Shown: positions 6,040-14,795, counted from the first letter of the stretch. The stretch: 34,818 nucleotides of DNA from an uncultured Bacilli bacterium (GCA_934162285.1 CAKPHY010000015.1:1-34818); one strand, 5' to 3'. Numbers and translations: made by a program. Notes: a model not told the origin generated them from the letters alone.

Positions 6040-8922
6040 TTGATAACCCCTTTAAATATAAAAACAGAATATTATTTATTATCTAGTATGATCAAGGTAA
6101 ATGACTTGATTTCTTTTGCTTTAAAAAATAATTTAACTTCTTTAACAATTACTGATAATAATATGTTTGGATGTATGGAATTTTATGATGCTTGTGTTAA
6201 AAATAATATCAAACCTATTATTGGTTTAGAAGTAGGGTTAGAAGGAAAAGTCTTTGTTTTATATGCTAAAAATTATCAAGGTTATAAAAATTTATTAAAG
6301 ATAACTTCTAATGAAAAAAGTTTAGAATTATTAAGTAATTATTCTAGTGATTTAATTTGCATAATTCCTTTTATATCTTATGATTTATATTCAAACCTTA
6401 AGGTGATTTTTAAAGATATATATATTGCTTTTAAAAATAATTCTGAAAAAGAAGAAATTAAAGAAGAAAATAAGCTTTATATGTCTAAAGTTATTTATTT
6501 AAATAAAAGTGATGAAAATTATATAAATTATTTATATTCTATTCGTGATGGTAAAGAAAATAACGATGATTTAAAAAATTTATCAATGTTTGAAAATCAA
6601 GATCTTTATAATGAAAACAATCTTAAAGTTCTTGATGAATGTAATTTAAAAATGGAATATGAAAATAATCTTTTACCTATTTATGAATGTCCTGATAATT
6701 TAGATTCCTTTACTTATTTGAAAAAATTATGTATTAATGGTTTAAAAAGAATTTTTGGAACTAAAGTTAATGTTATTTATCAAGAAAGATTAAAATATGA
6801 ATTAGATATTATTAATAAAATGGGTTTTTGTAATTACTTTTTAATCGTTTATGATTATGTTAAATATGCAAAAGAAAATGGCATTTTAGTAGGAGCGGGA
6901 AGAGGTAGTGCCGCTTCATCACTTGTTTCTTATCTTTTAAATATCACTGAGATTGATCCTTTAAAATATAATCTTTTATTTGAACGTTTTTTAAATCCTG
7001 AACGTATTAGTATGCCGGATATTGATATTGACTTTGAATACAATAGACGTAGTGAAGTAATTACTTATTGTATTAATAAATATGGTTTAAAAAGAGTTGC
7101 TCCGATTATTACTTTTGGAACACTTGCTAGTAAACAAGTTATAAGAGATGTTGGACGCGTCATGAATTTAAATGTTGAATATTTATCTAATATGTTAAAT
7201 GCTAAAATGAGTTTAATGGATAATTACAATAGTAATTCTAAATTACAAAATTATTTGAAAATAAATGATGAATATAAAAATCTTTTTGGAATTGCTTTAA
7301 AATTTGAAAATTTAAAACGTCATCCATCTATTCATGCTGCAGGAATCGTAATGTCAAAGATCGATTTAGATGAAGTTATTCCTTTAGAAAAAAATCATGA
7401 AGATTTTTATATAACTGGTTATACGAGTGAATATTTAGAGAAATTAGGTTTATTGAAAATGGACTTTTTAGCTTTAAGAAATCTAACTTTAATAAGTGAT
7501 ACTTTAAAAGATTTAAAAAGGGATAATATTGAAATTGATTTTAAGTCTTTACCTCTTAATGATTATCAAACTTTAGATATTTTTAAATATTCTAAAACAA
7601 CTGGTATTTTTCAATTTGAATCTGAAGGAATGATGAATTTCTTAAGAAAGTTTAAACCTTCAAATTTTGAAGATATTGTTGCTGCTATTGCTTTATATCG
7701 ACCTGGTCCAATGAAAAATATTGATTCTTACATTAAAAGAAAAAATGGTTTAGAAAAAATTGATTATTTTGATCCTTCTTTAGTAGAAATATTAAAACCT
7801 ACTTATGGTATTATTGTTTATCAAGAACAAATTATGCAAATCGCGAGTAAAATGGCTGGTTATAGTTTAGCTGAAGCGGATTTATTAAGAAAAGCTATGA
7901 GTAAAAAGAAAGAAGACATTTTAATCAAAGAAAAAGAAAAATTTATCAAAAATAGTGTTACTCTTGGTCATGATGAAAAAGTAGTAACTAAAGTTTATGA
8001 TTTGATTTTAAAATTTGCTGAATATGGCTTTAACCGTGCTCATTCGGTTGCTTATTCTAAGATTGCTTATGATATGGCTTATTTAAAAGCTCATTATTAT
8101 AAATATTTTATGAAAAATCTTCTTTCAATGGTCAGTGGTAGTGATAAAGCTATTAATTATATTTATGAGTGTAAAGAAGCTCACTTAAATATTTTAAGCC
8201 CTAGTGTTAATACTAGTGAGTATGATTATAAAATTGAAGAATTTGGTTTAAGATTTCCTTTATCATCTATTAGAAACTTAGGAATAAACGCGATTAATAC
8301 TATTATTACTGAAAGAAATAAGAAAAAATTTAGTGATATTTATGATTTTATTGGTCGAGTATATGGTAAAAGTATTAATAAAAAAACTTTAGAAAGTTTA
8401 ATAGATGCGAGTGCTTTAAGAGAGTTTGGTTATAATATTCATACTTTAATTAATGCTTTAGATAATTTAATTAGTTATGCTGAATTAGTTGGTTCTTTAG
8501 ATGAAGATGTAGTACCAAAACCTAATATTGATATTTTAGAAGAATATCCTAAAAGGGAACTTATGCAACTAGAATTTGATACTTTTGGTTTTTATTTGAG
8601 TAATCATATTGTAACGGAGTATCGAACTAAATATAATAAAAAAATTAGAATTAATGAGTTAAGTGCTTATTTTGATAAGAATGTTGATATTGTTTTATAT
8701 GTGGATCGTTTAAAAGAAATCGTGACTAAAGCTAATAATAAGATGTTATTTATTACAGCAAGTGATGAAACAAATAAAATTGATGTTACAGTTTTTCCTC
8801 GTCTTTTTGAATATTTTAAAGATGTTGAAAAGGGTAATGTTATTATCATAAATGCTCATGTTGAAAAAAGATTTGATAAATTACAATTAGTTGTTAATAA
8901 TATAATTGATATAATTAAATAA
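6040..8922 (+). CDS. dnaE: DNA polymerase III alpha subunit, DnaE type
   Basis: A 960-aa C-family DNA polymerase. Order: degenerate PHP domain (residues 1-200), palm with the catalytic motif PDIDIDF (Asp327, Asp329, Asp331), GAGRGSAASS motif, fingers (FQFESEGMMNFLRKFKP, ALYRPGPM), the helix-hairpin-helix region (FGYNIHTL, about 780-830) and a C-terminal OB-fold (about 880-950). It is shorter than typical DnaE (1100-1160 aa), as in reduced genomes. The PHP metal-binding histidines are missing: the usual HxHS(E/D)YS stretch reads NIKTEYY. Proofreading through PHP is therefore unlikely. I chose TTG 6040 as start: GGATGTGAT precedes it, and the earlier GTG lies before the predicted transcription start. 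Whether a PolC is encoded elsewhere cannot be seen. Confidence 0.93.
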   Translation: MITPLNIKTEYYLLSSMIKVNDLISFALKNNLTSLTITDNNMFGCMEFYDACVKNNIKPIIGLEVGLEGKVFVLYAKNYQGYKNLLKITSNEKSLELLSNYSSDLICIIPFISYDLYSNLKVIFKDIYIAFKNNSEKEEIKEENKLYMSKVIYLNKSDENYINYLYSIRDGKENNDDLKNLSMFENQDLYNENNLKVLDECNLKMEYENNLLPIYECPDNLDSFTYLKKLCINGLKRIFGTKVNVIYQERLKYELDIINKMGFCNYFLIVYDYVKYAKENGILVGAGRGSAASSLVSYLLNITEIDPLKYNLLFERFLNPERISMPDIDIDFEYNRRSEVITYCINKYGLKRVAPIITFGTLASKQVIRDVGRVMNLNVEYLSNMLNAKMSLMDNYNSNSKLQNYLKINDEYKNLFGIALKFENLKRHPSIHAAGIVMSKIDLDEVIPLEKNHEDFYITGYTSEYLEKLGLLKMDFLALRNLTLISDTLKDLKRDNIEIDFKSLPLNDYQTLDIFKYSKTTGIFQFESEGMMNFLRKFKPSNFEDIVAAIALYRPGPMKNIDSYIKRKNGLEKIDYFDPSLVEILKPTYGIIVYQEQIMQIASKMAGYSLAEADLLRKAMSKKKEDILIKEKEKFIKNSVTLGHDEKVVTKVYDLILKFAEYGFNRAHSVAYSKIAYDMAYLKAHYYKYFMKNLLSMVSGSDKAINYIYECKEAHLNILSPSVNTSEYDYKIEEFGLRFPLSSIRNLGINAINTIITERNKKKFSDIYDFIGRVYGKSINKKTLESLIDASALREFGYNIHTLINALDNLISYAELVGSLDEDVVPKPNIDILEEYPKRELMQLEFDTFGFYLSNHIVTEYRTKYNKKIRINELSAYFDKNVDIVLYVDRLKEIVTKANNKMLFITASDETNKIDVTVFPRLFEYFKDVEKGNVIIINAHVEKRFDKLQLVVNNIIDIIK

Positions 8923-8924
8923 TG

Positions 8925-8951
8925 TTAGCACTATATATTGACAAGTGCTAA
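8925..8951 (+). promoter_or_regulatory. CIRCE operator (HrcA-binding site) upstream of htpG
   Basis: TTAGCACTA (8925-8933), nine bases, then AAGTGCTAA (8943-8951). This matches the CIRCE consensus (TTAGCACTC-N9-GAGTGCTAA) with one symmetric change in each arm; the 9-bp spacing is exact. The element overlaps the -35 box, so HrcA binding would block RNA polymerase. hrcA itself is not in the window. Confidence 0.9.
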
Positions 8952-8965
8952 TAAAGTGTTACAAT
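8938..8965 (+). promoter_or_regulatory. Promoter of htpG embedded in CIRCE
   Basis: TTGACA (8938-8943) is perfect and lies in the CIRCE centre and right arm. TACAAT (8960-8965) follows after 16 bp. Confidence 0.85.
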
Positions 8966-8990
8966 AATATATGTAGAAAAGAGGATAATT

Positions 8991-10871
8991 ATGAAAAAGA
9001 AAGAATTTAAAGCTGAGTCAAAAAGAGTTCTTGATTTAATGATTAATTCTATATATACAAATCGAGAAATATTTTTAAGAGAATTATTAAGTAACGCTAG
9101 TGATGCAATAGATAAATTATATTTTAAATCTTTAACTGATGAAAAATTAAATGTTAAAAGAGAAGATCTAAAAATAACTTTAAGTGTTGATCCTAAAGAA
9201 AGAAGTTTAACTATAACAGATACTGGTTGTGGAATGAATGAAAGTGATTTAGAAAATAACTTAGGTGTTATTGCTGAATCGGGATCTTTAAAATTTAAAG
9301 AAGAAAATAAAGATCAACAAGATGTTCAAATTATTGGTCAATTTGGTGTTGGTTTTTATTCAGCTTTTATGGTAAGTAAAAAAGTAGAAGTTCTATCTAA
9401 AAAGTATGATAGTGATGTTGCTTACTTATGGGAAAGTGAAGGTGTCAGTGGTTATACCATAAAGGAATATCCTAAAGATACTATTGGTACAACTATAAAG
9501 CTTTACTTAAAAGATGATACTGAGGATGAAAATTATAGTGATTATTTAACAGAATTTAAGATTCGTTCTTTAGTTAAAAAATACAGTGATTATATTAGAT
9601 ATCCTATTATGATGGATGTCGTTACTAAAAAAGAAAATCCTGAAACGAAAAAGGATGAAGAAGTAACAGAAACTGTAACTTTAAATAGTATGATTCCATT
9701 ATGGAAGAAAAATAAAAGTGATATTACTTTAGAAGAATATAATAATTTTTATGAAGAAAGATTTTATGATTATGAAGCTCCACTTAAATATATTCACACA
9801 AGTGTTGAAGGTTTAGTAACTTATAATGCTTTACTTTATATTCCAAGTCATGCTCCATATGATTTTTATACTAAAGAGTATAAAAAGGGATTACAACTTT
9901 ATACTAATGGTGTCTTAATCATGGATAAGTGTGAAGAGCTTTTACCTGATTATTATAGTTTTGTAAAAGGTGTAGTTGATAGTGATGATCTATCACTTAA
10001 TATTTCCAGAGAAACATTACAAAATGATAAAAATGTTAAACAAATAGCTAAATCATTAGAAACTAAGATTCATAATGAATTGATTGATTTATTAAATAAT
10101 GATTTTGAAACATATAAAAAGTTCTTTAAAGCTTTTGGTAATCAAATAAAATTTGGTATTTATAATATGTATGGATTAAATAAAGATAAATTAAAAGATT
10201 TATTAATATTTTATTCAGCAAATAAAAAAGATTTTATTACTTTAGATGAATATGTTAATAATATGAAAGAAGATCAAAAATTCATTTATTATGCTAGTGG
10301 TGAAACTGTTGATCGTATTGATTTATTACCTCAAGTTGAACAAATAAAAAATAAGGGTTTTGATATTCTTTATTTAACTGATTATGTTGATGAATTCGCG
10401 ATTCAAGCTTTAATCAATTATAATGAAAAAGAATTTAAAAACGTAAGTGATGCTTCATTAGATTTTAGTACGGAAGAAGAAAAGAAAGAATTAGATGAAT
10501 TAAATAAAAATTCTAAAGATGTATTAGAATTCTTAAAAGATACTTTAAAAGATAATGTTGTAGATGTTAGACTTACAAATAAATTATCAAATCATCCGGT
10601 ATGTTTAACTACTGAAGGGGAAATATCTGTTGAAATGCAAAAAGTTATTAATGCTATGCCTACAGATGAACATATAAATGCTTCTTTAGTGTTAGAAATA
10701 AATAGTAAACATCCAATTGTAGAAAAATTAAATACATTATTTAATAATGATAAAGAAGAATTAAAAAAATATGCTAAAATATTATTAGCAGAAGCTAAGT
10801 TAATAGAAGGATTACCAGTAGAGAATCCAACTGAAATTAGTAATTTAGTAGTAGAACTTATAAGTAAGTAG
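8991..10871 (+). CDS. htpG: Molecular chaperone HtpG (Hsp90)
   Basis: A 626-aa ATP-dependent cytosolic chaperone, normal length for bacterial Hsp90. The N-terminal GHKL ATPase domain shows RELLSNASDAIDKL, DTGCGM and GQFGVGFYSAF, the ATP-binding and lid motifs. The middle domain has NISRETLQ (with the catalytic-loop Arg), and the C-terminal dimerisation domain ends at LVVELISK. A GAGG site precedes the ATG, and the gene is alone between its CIRCE-controlled promoter and a terminator. Control by HrcA, rather than the HrcA-independent control known for Bacillus subtilis htpG, is inferred from the operator. Confidence 0.97.
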   Translation: MKKKEFKAESKRVLDLMINSIYTNREIFLRELLSNASDAIDKLYFKSLTDEKLNVKREDLKITLSVDPKERSLTITDTGCGMNESDLENNLGVIAESGSLKFKEENKDQQDVQIIGQFGVGFYSAFMVSKKVEVLSKKYDSDVAYLWESEGVSGYTIKEYPKDTIGTTIKLYLKDDTEDENYSDYLTEFKIRSLVKKYSDYIRYPIMMDVVTKKENPETKKDEEVTETVTLNSMIPLWKKNKSDITLEEYNNFYEERFYDYEAPLKYIHTSVEGLVTYNALLYIPSHAPYDFYTKEYKKGLQLYTNGVLIMDKCEELLPDYYSFVKGVVDSDDLSLNISRETLQNDKNVKQIAKSLETKIHNELIDLLNNDFETYKKFFKAFGNQIKFGIYNMYGLNKDKLKDLLIFYSANKKDFITLDEYVNNMKEDQKFIYYASGETVDRIDLLPQVEQIKNKGFDILYLTDYVDEFAIQALINYNEKEFKNVSDASLDFSTEEEKKELDELNKNSKDVLEFLKDTLKDNVVDVRLTNKLSNHPVCLTTEGEISVEMQKVINAMPTDEHINASLVLEINSKHPIVEKLNTLFNNDKEELKKYAKILLAEAKLIEGLPVENPTEISNLVVELISK

Positions 10872-10888
10872 AAATACTTACTTTTTTC
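10862..10888 (+). terminator. Terminator of htpG
   Basis: AAGTAAGTA (10862-10870) pairs with TACTTACTT (10875-10883) around GAAA, followed by a T-run. Confidence 0.85.
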
Positions 10889-10922
10889 TTAACAAAAAAA
10901 TTAACAAATCATTCTTAACATA

Positions 10923-10939
10923 TTGACAATATATATAAT
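10923..10939 (+). promoter_or_regulatory. Promoter-like element with short AT tract, locus A
   Basis: TTGACA (10923-10928) is followed by a 9-nt alternating AT tract (10929-10937) that runs into TATAAT (10934-10939). The spacer is only 5 bp, far below the usable 16-18 bp. The arrangement matches the promoter regions at 19406 and 31321 except for tract length. In the present state TTGACA could only pair with poorer downstream boxes such as TATAGA. Confidence 0.5.
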
Positions 10940-10981
10940 AAAATTGATATAGAAAATAAATAAAAATAGGAGTTAAGAATA

Positions 10982-11657
10982 ATGAGTAGTAAAGAAAAAG
11001 ATTATAAGAAAATAATGATATAACATCAATAATTGTAGTATTAGGAACAGTATCATATGCTTTCTATCAAACAGCAATAAATGGAACGGTATCAGGAACA
11101 ATAGCTAAGTGGAGTTTTACTGCTAATAATAAAACAGATAGTTTTGATCTTGATTTAGGAGAATTATATCCCGGAAAGAGTGGAACATATAATATAACTT
11201 TATCAGCAACTAATTCTGACTTAGATGTTTATTATGAATTGATATTAACTAGTGCTGATATTAATCAATTTATGTATTGGGATAGTAGTTATACTAAGCC
11301 TTTAGATGATTATGATTCAAGTTCATATGTAGGAAAATATGGTGTAATTACTAAAGGTGTAGTGTAACAGTTCCTTTATATTTAAATTGGCCATATGGCG
11401 ATACTTCCGAAGGATATTATGAACGTTCTATGCCAGAAATAAAAATTATAGCTAAACAATATACAGGTTATAGTGGTTCTATTCCTATGAATTTACTTGG
11501 ATTTACTAACTTAGTCTCTTATAATATTTCAAGAAAAGGAACGATTCTTCCGATGATAAATGTTGCTTCTGATCAATATGGATATTTCGAAAATAACAAA
11601 TACAAATTTGAAACAATAAATGCTACAAGTGGTTATATTGTAAATGGACTTAAGTAA
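10982..11657 (+). pseudogene. Frameshifted TasA/camelysin-like SipW-dependent surface protein
   Basis: A broken paralogue of the gene at 19468. An AGGAG site and ATG at 10982 open a frame that stops after 13 codons (11021-11023). The second piece continues in another frame from about 11024 (TSIIVVLGTVSYAFYQ, then GTIAKWSFTANNKTDSFDLD) to a stop near 11367. The third piece, from about 11363 to 11657, includes TVPLYLNW and TGYSGSIPM. One missing base near 11020 and one near 11362 would restore a single frame of about 225 residues, colinear with the intact copy (TYAFYQ, WSFTANN, NSDLDVYYE, TGYSGSIPM, DATSGYI). Neither site is a homopolymer. It may be a true pseudogene or assembly error. Confidence 0.8.
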
Positions 11658-11660
11658 GTA

Positions 11661-11684
11661 AAAAGTAAGAATCTTACTTTTTTT
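11661..11684 (+). terminator. Terminator after the frameshifted gene
   Basis: AAAAGTAAG (11661-11669) pairs with CTTACTTTT (11673-11681) across AAT, followed by more T. Its retention suggests the locus decayed recently. Confidence 0.75.
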
Positions 11685-11686
11685 GT

Positions 11687-11715
11687 TTGACAAAATAGGA
11701 AGTTTAAAATAAAAT
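11687..11715 (+). promoter_or_regulatory. Strong promoter of the 369-aa gene
   Basis: TTGACA (11687-11692), 17 bp, TAAAAT (11710-11715). It begins 3 nt after the preceding terminator. Confidence 0.8.
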
Positions 11716-11734
11716 TGTAATAGTAGGTGATAAT

Positions 11735-12844
11735 ATGAATAAAAGATATATAAGAATGGACATTGAAGCTGATAAAAATTGTTATCTCAATAGAGCTCTG
11801 GTTACTTATGAAGAAAATGGTAGAACGCGTACGGAATATTCATTCGATCGTGATATTAAATATGATTTAGAAAATTTTGCTGCTCAGGAAAATATACCAA
11901 TTGATAGATTAATATATGTTAAACCTAAAGTAAATTTTAAAATTACATCTTTTGGTAAAGATATGTCTCATATCTCTAAATTGTCAGCTGGTGAAATTCC
12001 TTATTGTACGCATTTATTAATGGAATTAATGAAAGAAAAAGAAGAACAAAGAAGACAACAATATCAAAATAAACTTTCTAAATTTAAGGGTGTTATAAAG
12101 CTCACAGTTTGTGGAGCGACTATTATTGCAATTATGGCTACAACTGTTGGCTGTAAACTTCAAAAGATTAATGCACTAAAAAATCAATATGTTGCAATAA
12201 GCTTGTATTCCATTCCACAAGAAATGGATCCTCATATGGTAGGTATATTAAGTGATTATAACGATTTTGATTTTATAATGTCTAATATTGCAGAAAAAAA
12301 TTGGTCAGAATTAAAAGATACTGATTTATCAAGTTTTTTTAATGATTTAAATTGGATAAATTCAACAAATACATTAAATATAAGTGGGCGTTATTTGAAT
12401 AATGATCGTAGTAGTAAAACAACTTATGTGACATATTTTGAAAGATATTTTGAAGGTACTCCGAATGACTATTATGCTATTAAATATATTAATGATTGCT
12501 TTAACAAAATAAATGAAAATCATTACAGCTCAGAGAGTATAGATGATGCAGTTAGTAAATATTTAGATTTTGTAATAGATAAAAATAATCACCAAAATAA
12601 TCATACTGTCTGGGCTGGTGATGGTACTTATCGATCTATTTATTATGATTGGATGAGTCCGGCAGCAAAATATTTGATCAATTCTCAGATGCTTGAAGTT
12701 ATTAGATCATACGATTTTAATGGCGAGGCTTATGCTTATAAATGGCTTACTAAAGAACAAATTATAAGTCGAATAGAAGAATATCAAAGAGAAAATTATA
12801 ACGCTATTCTTAGAAGTATAGAAATAGAGGAAAGAAAAAGATAA
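11735..12844 (+). CDS. Unknown single-pass membrane protein
   Basis: A 369-aa protein I do not recognise. Residues 1-105 form a soluble, probably cytoplasmic domain with charged beta-like stretches and an opening NKRYIRMDIEADKNCYLNRAL. A charged helix (EKEEQRRQQYQNKLSKFK) leads into one hydrophobic segment at about residues 116-138. The remaining 230 residues are polar, rich in Asn, Asp and Tyr, and probably lie outside the cell. The internal Cys after the membrane segment is not a lipobox, since the segment is not N-terminal. A strong promoter, an AGGTGAT ribosome site and a weak terminator make it a separate unit between the decayed TasA-like gene and the ABC exporter. Confidence 0.65.
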   Translation: MNKRYIRMDIEADKNCYLNRALVTYEENGRTRTEYSFDRDIKYDLENFAAQENIPIDRLIYVKPKVNFKITSFGKDMSHISKLSAGEIPYCTHLLMELMKEKEEQRRQQYQNKLSKFKGVIKLTVCGATIIAIMATTVGCKLQKINALKNQYVAISLYSIPQEMDPHMVGILSDYNDFDFIMSNIAEKNWSELKDTDLSSFFNDLNWINSTNTLNISGRYLNNDRSSKTTYVTYFERYFEGTPNDYYAIKYINDCFNKINENHYSSESIDDAVSKYLDFVIDKNNHQNNHTVWAGDGTYRSIYYDWMSPAAKYLINSQMLEVIRSYDFNGEAYAYKWLTKEQIISRIEEYQRENYNAILRSIEIEERKR

Positions 12845-12868
12845 TTACATTTTTTAATTATTTTTTTT
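12841..12868 (+). terminator. AT-only terminator of the 369-aa gene
   Basis: ATAATTA (12841-12847) pairs with TAATTAT (12855-12861), followed by seven T. The stem has no GC, so it is probably weak. Confidence 0.45.
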
Positions 12869-12920
12869 GTTATTTTTTTAAAAACTATTGCAAAATATTT
12901 TTATTTTTGCTATTCTTATT

Positions 12921-12948
12921 TTGACGTTTTTGCAAAAAATTATATACT
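12921..12948 (+). promoter_or_regulatory. Promoter of the ABC exporter operon
   Basis: TTGACG (12921-12926), 16 bp, TATACT (12943-12948). Predicted transcription start is near 12955, giving a leader of about 60 nt before the ATPase start. Confidence 0.65.
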
Positions 12949-12967
12949 TGTGTTTAATTACATGCCT

Positions 12968-12993
12968 ATCACATAACAAATATGTGATTTTTT
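12968..12993 (+). terminator. Terminator hairpin in the ABC operon leader (possible attenuator)
   Basis: ATCACATA (12968-12975) pairs perfectly with TATGTGAT (12981-12988) around ACAAA and is followed by a six-T run. It lies downstream of the promoter at 12921 and about 8 nt before the ribosome binding site of the ATPase. It would therefore stop the operon's own transcript unless bypassed. Confidence 0.65.
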
Positions 12994-13017
12994 GCGTTGT
13001 TGGAAGGAGGAGATAAA

Positions 13018-13998
13018 ATGTCATTCATCGAAGTAAAACATGTAAGTAAAAGCTTTAAAGTTGTAAAACGTGAAAAAGGTTTTAAAAATGCTTTAAAGTC
13101 ATTTTTCAAACGAGAATATATCACGGTTGATGCTGCTCGTGATATTAATTTTTCGATTGAAAAAGGTGAAATCGTTGGCTATATTGGTCCTAATGGGGCT
13201 GGCAAATCGACAACGATTAAAATCTTAAGTGGCATCCTTTTGCCTGATCAAGGTAGTGTTCGTGTTGGTTCTTTAGATCCAGCTAAAGACCGCAAAAAAT
13301 ATGTGAAAAATATTGGAGTCGTCTTTGGTCAACGAAGTCAACTTTGGTGGGATATACCTGCTAATGATACTTTTGAATTACTAAAAGATATGTATGATAT
13401 TGAAGAGTCAAATTATGAAAAAACTAAAAATGAATTAGTTAAACTTTTGAAACTCGAGAAAATCATTAATATTCCAGTAAGGCAATTATCACTTGGTGAA
13501 AGAATGCGCTTAGAAATTGCTGCATCTTTATTACATCAACCCGAGATATTATTTTTGGATGAACCGACCATTGGTTTAGATGCTATATCTAAAAAAATTG
13601 TACGTGAGTTTATTAAAAAATTAAATCAAAATTTTAAAACGACAGTTATTTTAACAACTCACGATATGAGTGATATTGAAGCTCTTGCTAAAAGAATTAT
13701 TTTAATTGGTAAAGGTGAAATTTTATATGATGGAACTTTGCAAAAATTAAAAAATAAATATGGTAATAATAAAATGGTGAAAATATTTACTAAGGATAAA
13801 GTTGAAGTTAATAAAAAAGGTATAACTGATTTTTCTAAAAAAGAATATGGCTATGAATTTATAATTGATGTTAATGAATTAACCATTTCTGACTTTTTAA
13901 AATACATTTCCACTAGAATAAATATTGACGATATTGAAATAGATAATGCGAATATTGATGACATCATCGTGAAAACATATGAGGACTATAACATATGA
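13018..13998 (+). CDS. ABC-2 exporter ATP-binding protein
   Basis: A 326-aa cytoplasmic ATPase that powers the two following permeases. Walker A is GPNGAGKST (from residue 57), the signature is LSLGERMRLEIAA (about 156), and Walker B is ILFLDEPTIGLD, followed by the switch region LTTHDMSDIE. The N-terminal insert (KGFKNALKSFFKREYITVDA) is typical of ATPases paired with DUF990-type ABC-2 permeases, the group annotated as viologen exporters. The ATG at 13018 follows GGAAGGAGGAG; an in-frame TTG at 12997 lies upstream of that site and was rejected. The stop overlaps the next start by 4 nt, so translation is coupled. Confidence 0.92.
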   Translation: MSFIEVKHVSKSFKVVKREKGFKNALKSFFKREYITVDAARDINFSIEKGEIVGYIGPNGAGKSTTIKILSGILLPDQGSVRVGSLDPAKDRKKYVKNIGVVFGQRSQLWWDIPANDTFELLKDMYDIEESNYEKTKNELVKLLKLEKIINIPVRQLSLGERMRLEIAASLLHQPEILFLDEPTIGLDAISKKIVREFIKKLNQNFKTTVILTTHDMSDIEALAKRIILIGKGEILYDGTLQKLKNKYGNNKMVKIFTKDKVEVNKKGITDFSKKEYGYEFIIDVNELTISDFLKYISTRINIDDIEIDNANIDDIIVKTYEDYNI

Positions 13999-14795
13999 AA
14001 CAATATTTAGATGTTATAAAACTTAAATTTATTTATAGCTTACAATATCGTAGTCAAGTTTATGCGGGAATTTTAACTCAAGTGTTTTTTGGTTTAGTTT
14101 ATATAATGGTTTATTTAGCTTTTTATGAATCCGGTGATAACTATCCAATGAATTTAGAAGATTTAATTGCTTATCTCTGGTTAAATCAAGCCTTTTTCAG
14201 TTTAGTTTATATGTGGACTAAAGATCAAGAATTTTTAGTGATGATCAAAAATGGAAATATCGCTTATGAATTATGTCGTCCAAGTAATTTTTATCTTCGA
14301 AGATTTGTCTCAATATATGCTAAAAGAATTACAGCTGTTTTCCTACGTTTTATTCCTGTATTAATTGTTGCTTTTCTAATGCCAAAACCTTATAATTTAA
14401 TTTTACCTATGAATTTAAAATGTTTAGTTTTGTTTATAATCTCTTTATTTATATCAAGCTTTTTAGTAACAGCAATATCTCTTATTTTTCATTTAATAAC
14501 CATTTTTACTTTAAATGAAAAAGGCGTTTTAGCAATATTTTCGTCAGTTGCTGAAATATTAGCAGGCGGAGTAGTTCCCTTAGTATTTTTCCCCGATCTA
14601 CTTTATAAAATTGCTTATGTTTTACCATTTAGATATGTATCAGATCTACCATTTAGAATTTATACAGGTAATATTTATGGATCACTTGCTATTAAAGGAA
14701 TAGTTGGCTCCATAATTTGGACAATAATTACTATTATAATTGGTATTTTAATAACAAAAAAAGCTTTGAAAAAAGCTACAATTCAAGGAGGTTAA
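13995..14795 (+). CDS. ABC-2 exporter permease, DUF990-type (first)
   Basis: A 266-aa integral membrane protein with about six hydrophobic segments. The cytoplasmic N-terminal KLKFIYSLQYRSQVYAG and the segment GGVVPLVFFPDLLYKIAYVLPF are typical of DUF990 (ABC-2 family) permeases, where the FFPxxLxxxxxxLPF motif precedes the last helices. It forms the transport pore with the second permease. The substrate is unknown; multidrug, viologen or peptide efflux are all possible. Start overlaps the ATPase stop, and only 1 nt separates it from the next gene. Confidence 0.85.
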   Translation: MKQYLDVIKLKFIYSLQYRSQVYAGILTQVFFGLVYIMVYLAFYESGDNYPMNLEDLIAYLWLNQAFFSLVYMWTKDQEFLVMIKNGNIAYELCRPSNFYLRRFVSIYAKRITAVFLRFIPVLIVAFLMPKPYNLILPMNLKCLVLFIISLFISSFLVTAISLIFHLITIFTLNEKGVLAIFSSVAEILAGGVVPLVFFPDLLYKIAYVLPFRYVSDLPFRIYTGNIYGSLAIKGIVGSIIWTIITIIIGILITKKALKKATIQGG

